Origin: Chitinophagaceae bacterium
Lineage (GTDB): Bacteria > Bacteroidota > Bacteroidia > Chitinophagales > Chitinophagaceae
DNA: 32,387 bases
Direction of reading: 5' to 3'
Assembly (NCBI GenBank): GCA_019747705.1
Contig: JAIEQM010000051.1
Location: 1 to 32,387 of the forward strand
Under the pieces are notes generated by a model. The model searched no databases, was not told where the DNA came from, and worked only from the letters and a program-made list of their open reading frames with translations. This document shows, in pieces, positions 31,091 to 32,387 of this stretch (positions within the stretch are counted from its first letter, which is position 1; each line of letters opens with the position of its first letter). The position numbers and the translations under genes were made by a program.

Positions 31091-32278
31091 TTGCACCAAT
31101 TTCATTACAAACACATCTTCGTTGCTTTTATATTTTTAATTTCATCGCTTAATTTATTTGCACAAGAAGACCCCATCAAACAAATGCAACGACAGTTCAT
31201 CACTGTAACAGACGGTGGTGTTATTGAACTGCCCGAAGGAACTTTCAACCTGCAAACATCTTTGTGGCTTGATGGCAAGACGAACATCACCATCCGTGGA
31301 AAAGGAAAAGACAAAACCATTCTCAACTTCAGCAATCAAATCAGCGGAGCCGAAGGCATTAAAGTCACCAATGGAAATAATATTACACTGGAAAACTTTA
31401 CCGTGCAGGATACCAAAGGCGATGCTATTAAAACACAATATGTAAATGGAATCAAATTCCTGAATGTAAAAGCAGAATGGACAAGAGGCGCCAACAGTAA
31501 AAACGGCGGCTACGGATTGTATCCTGTGCAATGCAGTAATGTGGTAATAGACAGTTGCGAAGCACGTGGCGCCAGCGATGCCGGTATTTATGTGGGGCAG
31601 AGTAAACACATTGTTGTAAAAAATTCAAAGGCTTATGAAAATGTAGCAGGTATTGAAATTGAAAACTCATTGTATGCTGATGTGTTTGACAATGAAGCAA
31701 CCAACAACACCGGCGGTATTTTAATTTTTGATTTGCCCGATTTGGTGCAGAAGAAAGGCGGCTATGTCCGTGTGTTCAGAAACAATGTGCATCATAACAA
31801 TCATATAAACTTTGCACCCAAGGGAAATATTGTAGGTAAAGTTCCATTGGGCACCGGCATTATGATTATGGCTACCAACCATGTAGATGTGTTTGCCAAC
31901 CGCATCATTAACAATAAAACCACCGGCACTGCCATTGTGAGTTATTATATTTCTGAAAATCCCATTAAAGATTCATCGTATTATCCATATCCTTCAAACA
32001 TTGCTGTGTATGATAATGTATATGAGCGGAAACATACCAAAGCCACGATGAAAGGAAGAATGGGAAAGATGTATCATTTTAAACTCAGGTTTGGAAAAAA
32101 TGTTCCGCATATTGTGTATGATGGAATTGTTGATGCCAAAAATCCCGGGCAAATTTGTATTCGTAACAATCAAAATCAAAGCTTTGCCAATATTGATGCA
32201 GGGCATAATTTTAAAAACATCAGCCGGGATGTAAGTAAACATGATTGTATCTTGCCGCCGGTGGAGGTGAAGCAGTAA
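31091..32278 (+). CDS. Secreted right-handed parallel beta-helix protein
   Basis: About 395 residues from a TTG at 31091, just before the signal peptide (HYKHIFVAFIFLISSLNLFAQ). An ATG at 30950 is in frame but would add 47 residues encoded largely by the GC-rich repeat-like block. The mature protein starts with GGVIELPEGTFNLQTSLWLDGKTNITIRGKG, then shows repeated ~22-residue beta-helix rungs (NGNNITLENFTVQDTKGDAIKT, CSNVVIDSCEARGASDAGIYV, SKHIVVKNSKAYENVAGIEIENS, YADVFDNEATNNTGGILIF). This is the NosD/PbH1-type architecture of polysaccharide lyases, epimerases and related hydrolases. It may act on a polysaccharide outside the cytoplasm; catalytic residues are not identifiable by eye. Confidence 0.78.
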   Translation: MHQFHYKHIFVAFIFLISSLNLFAQEDPIKQMQRQFITVTDGGVIELPEGTFNLQTSLWLDGKTNITIRGKGKDKTILNFSNQISGAEGIKVTNGNNITLENFTVQDTKGDAIKTQYVNGIKFLNVKAEWTRGANSKNGGYGLYPVQCSNVVIDSCEARGASDAGIYVGQSKHIVVKNSKAYENVAGIEIENSLYADVFDNEATNNTGGILIFDLPDLVQKKGGYVRVFRNNVHHNNHINFAPKGNIVGKVPLGTGIMIMATNHVDVFANRIINNKTTGTAIVSYYISENPIKDSSYYPYPSNIAVYDNVYERKHTKATMKGRMGKMYHFKLRFGKNVPHIVYDGIVDAKNPGQICIRNNQNQSFANIDAGHNFKNISRDVSKHDCILPPVEVKQ

Positions 32279-32319
32279 GGATAGTGAGCTTAAGTAAAGT
32301 AAATCACTTTAAACAATCG

Positions 32320-32387
32320 GAGTGCCGTCATGCCGAGGAAGGAGACATCTCTAAAATACAAAACAGCTGATAGTTTATCAGCCTGAT
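32320..32387. repeat. Probable dispersed repeat entering the right edge
   Basis: After the beta-helix gene, GGAGTGCCGTCATGCCGAGG, then AAGGAGACATCTC and a perfect hairpin GCTGATA-GTT-TATCAGC (32366-32382). GTCATGCCGAGGAAGGAG-type blocks recall a class of dispersed intergenic repeats in this phylum. The window ends just past the hairpin, so the other half of any larger inverted repeat cannot be seen. Confidence 0.45.

Noticed and set aside
31154..31609. 151-codon minus-strand ORF within the beta-helix gene
   Set aside because: Antisense shadow of the repeat-rich secreted protein, with no supporting motif or start context.

Overview
The window looks like a chromosomal segment of a Bacteroidota bacterium, most likely of the Chitinophagaceae type. 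The reasons are a type IX secretion (T9SS) C-terminal sorting domain on a large secreted protease, many Sec/lipoprotein genes, Bacteroidota-style promoters (several exact TAnnTTTG -7 boxes) with little Shine-Dalgarno sequence, and families common in that phylum (DUF4197, TIGR02757/DUF2400, four-helix-bundle S23 proteins, a DPP-IV-type S9 peptidase). No rRNA, tRNA, CRISPR array or transposase was found.

Layout. 1-4.7 kb: a broken or cut-off reading frame at the left edge, a PRMT-like methyltransferase with a secreted partner (minus strand), then a small lipoprotein and a T9SS-exported trypsin-like protease (plus strand). 4.7-11.5 kb: 2-amino-3-ketobutyrate CoA ligase, a tiny secreted peptide, glutamine-hydrolysing asparagine synthase, a cystathionine gamma-synthase/lyase, then a tight chain of antitoxin, RelE/ParE toxin, TIGR02757 protein and two small unknowns. 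11.5-14.1 kb: a fatty-acid hydroxylase, an orphan MurC/Mpl-like ligase and a scar where the N-terminus of a GH9-type gene is joined to the C-terminus of a polysaccharide-deacetylase-type gene. 14.2-18.4 kb: fumarylacetoacetate-hydrolase-family protein, a four-helix-bundle gene between inverted heptamer arrays, flavin reductase, Uma2 protein, sterol-desaturase-type hydroxylase and a small lipoprotein. 18.4-22 kb: DUF4197 lipoprotein, patatin-like phospholipase and lysS.

22-24.7 kb holds two minus-strand envelope genes between the intact lysS 3' end and a second, decayed lysS 3' end in the same orientation. The two copies share an 84-bp identical direct repeat that includes the terminator. 24.7-30 kb is rich in toxin-antitoxin modules: MNT/HEPN (toxin frameshifted), HigBA and VapBC-like, with a DPP-IV peptidase, an outer-membrane barrel and a PPC-domain lipoprotein among them. 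30-32.4 kb has an SDR dehydrogenase and a secreted parallel beta-helix protein whose 5' end abuts a GC-rich repeat-like block; the right edge enters another probable dispersed repeat.

The window is mostly housekeeping metabolism and envelope genes interspersed with small accessory modules. The most unusual structures are the heptamer-flanked four-helix-bundle cassette (15194-15728), the lysS 3'-end duplication (21.8-24.7 kb), the leader shared by two unrelated genes (6223 and 14134), the GH9/deacetylase scar, and the density of toxin-antitoxin systems. All functional calls come from reading motifs by eye; no database search was run.
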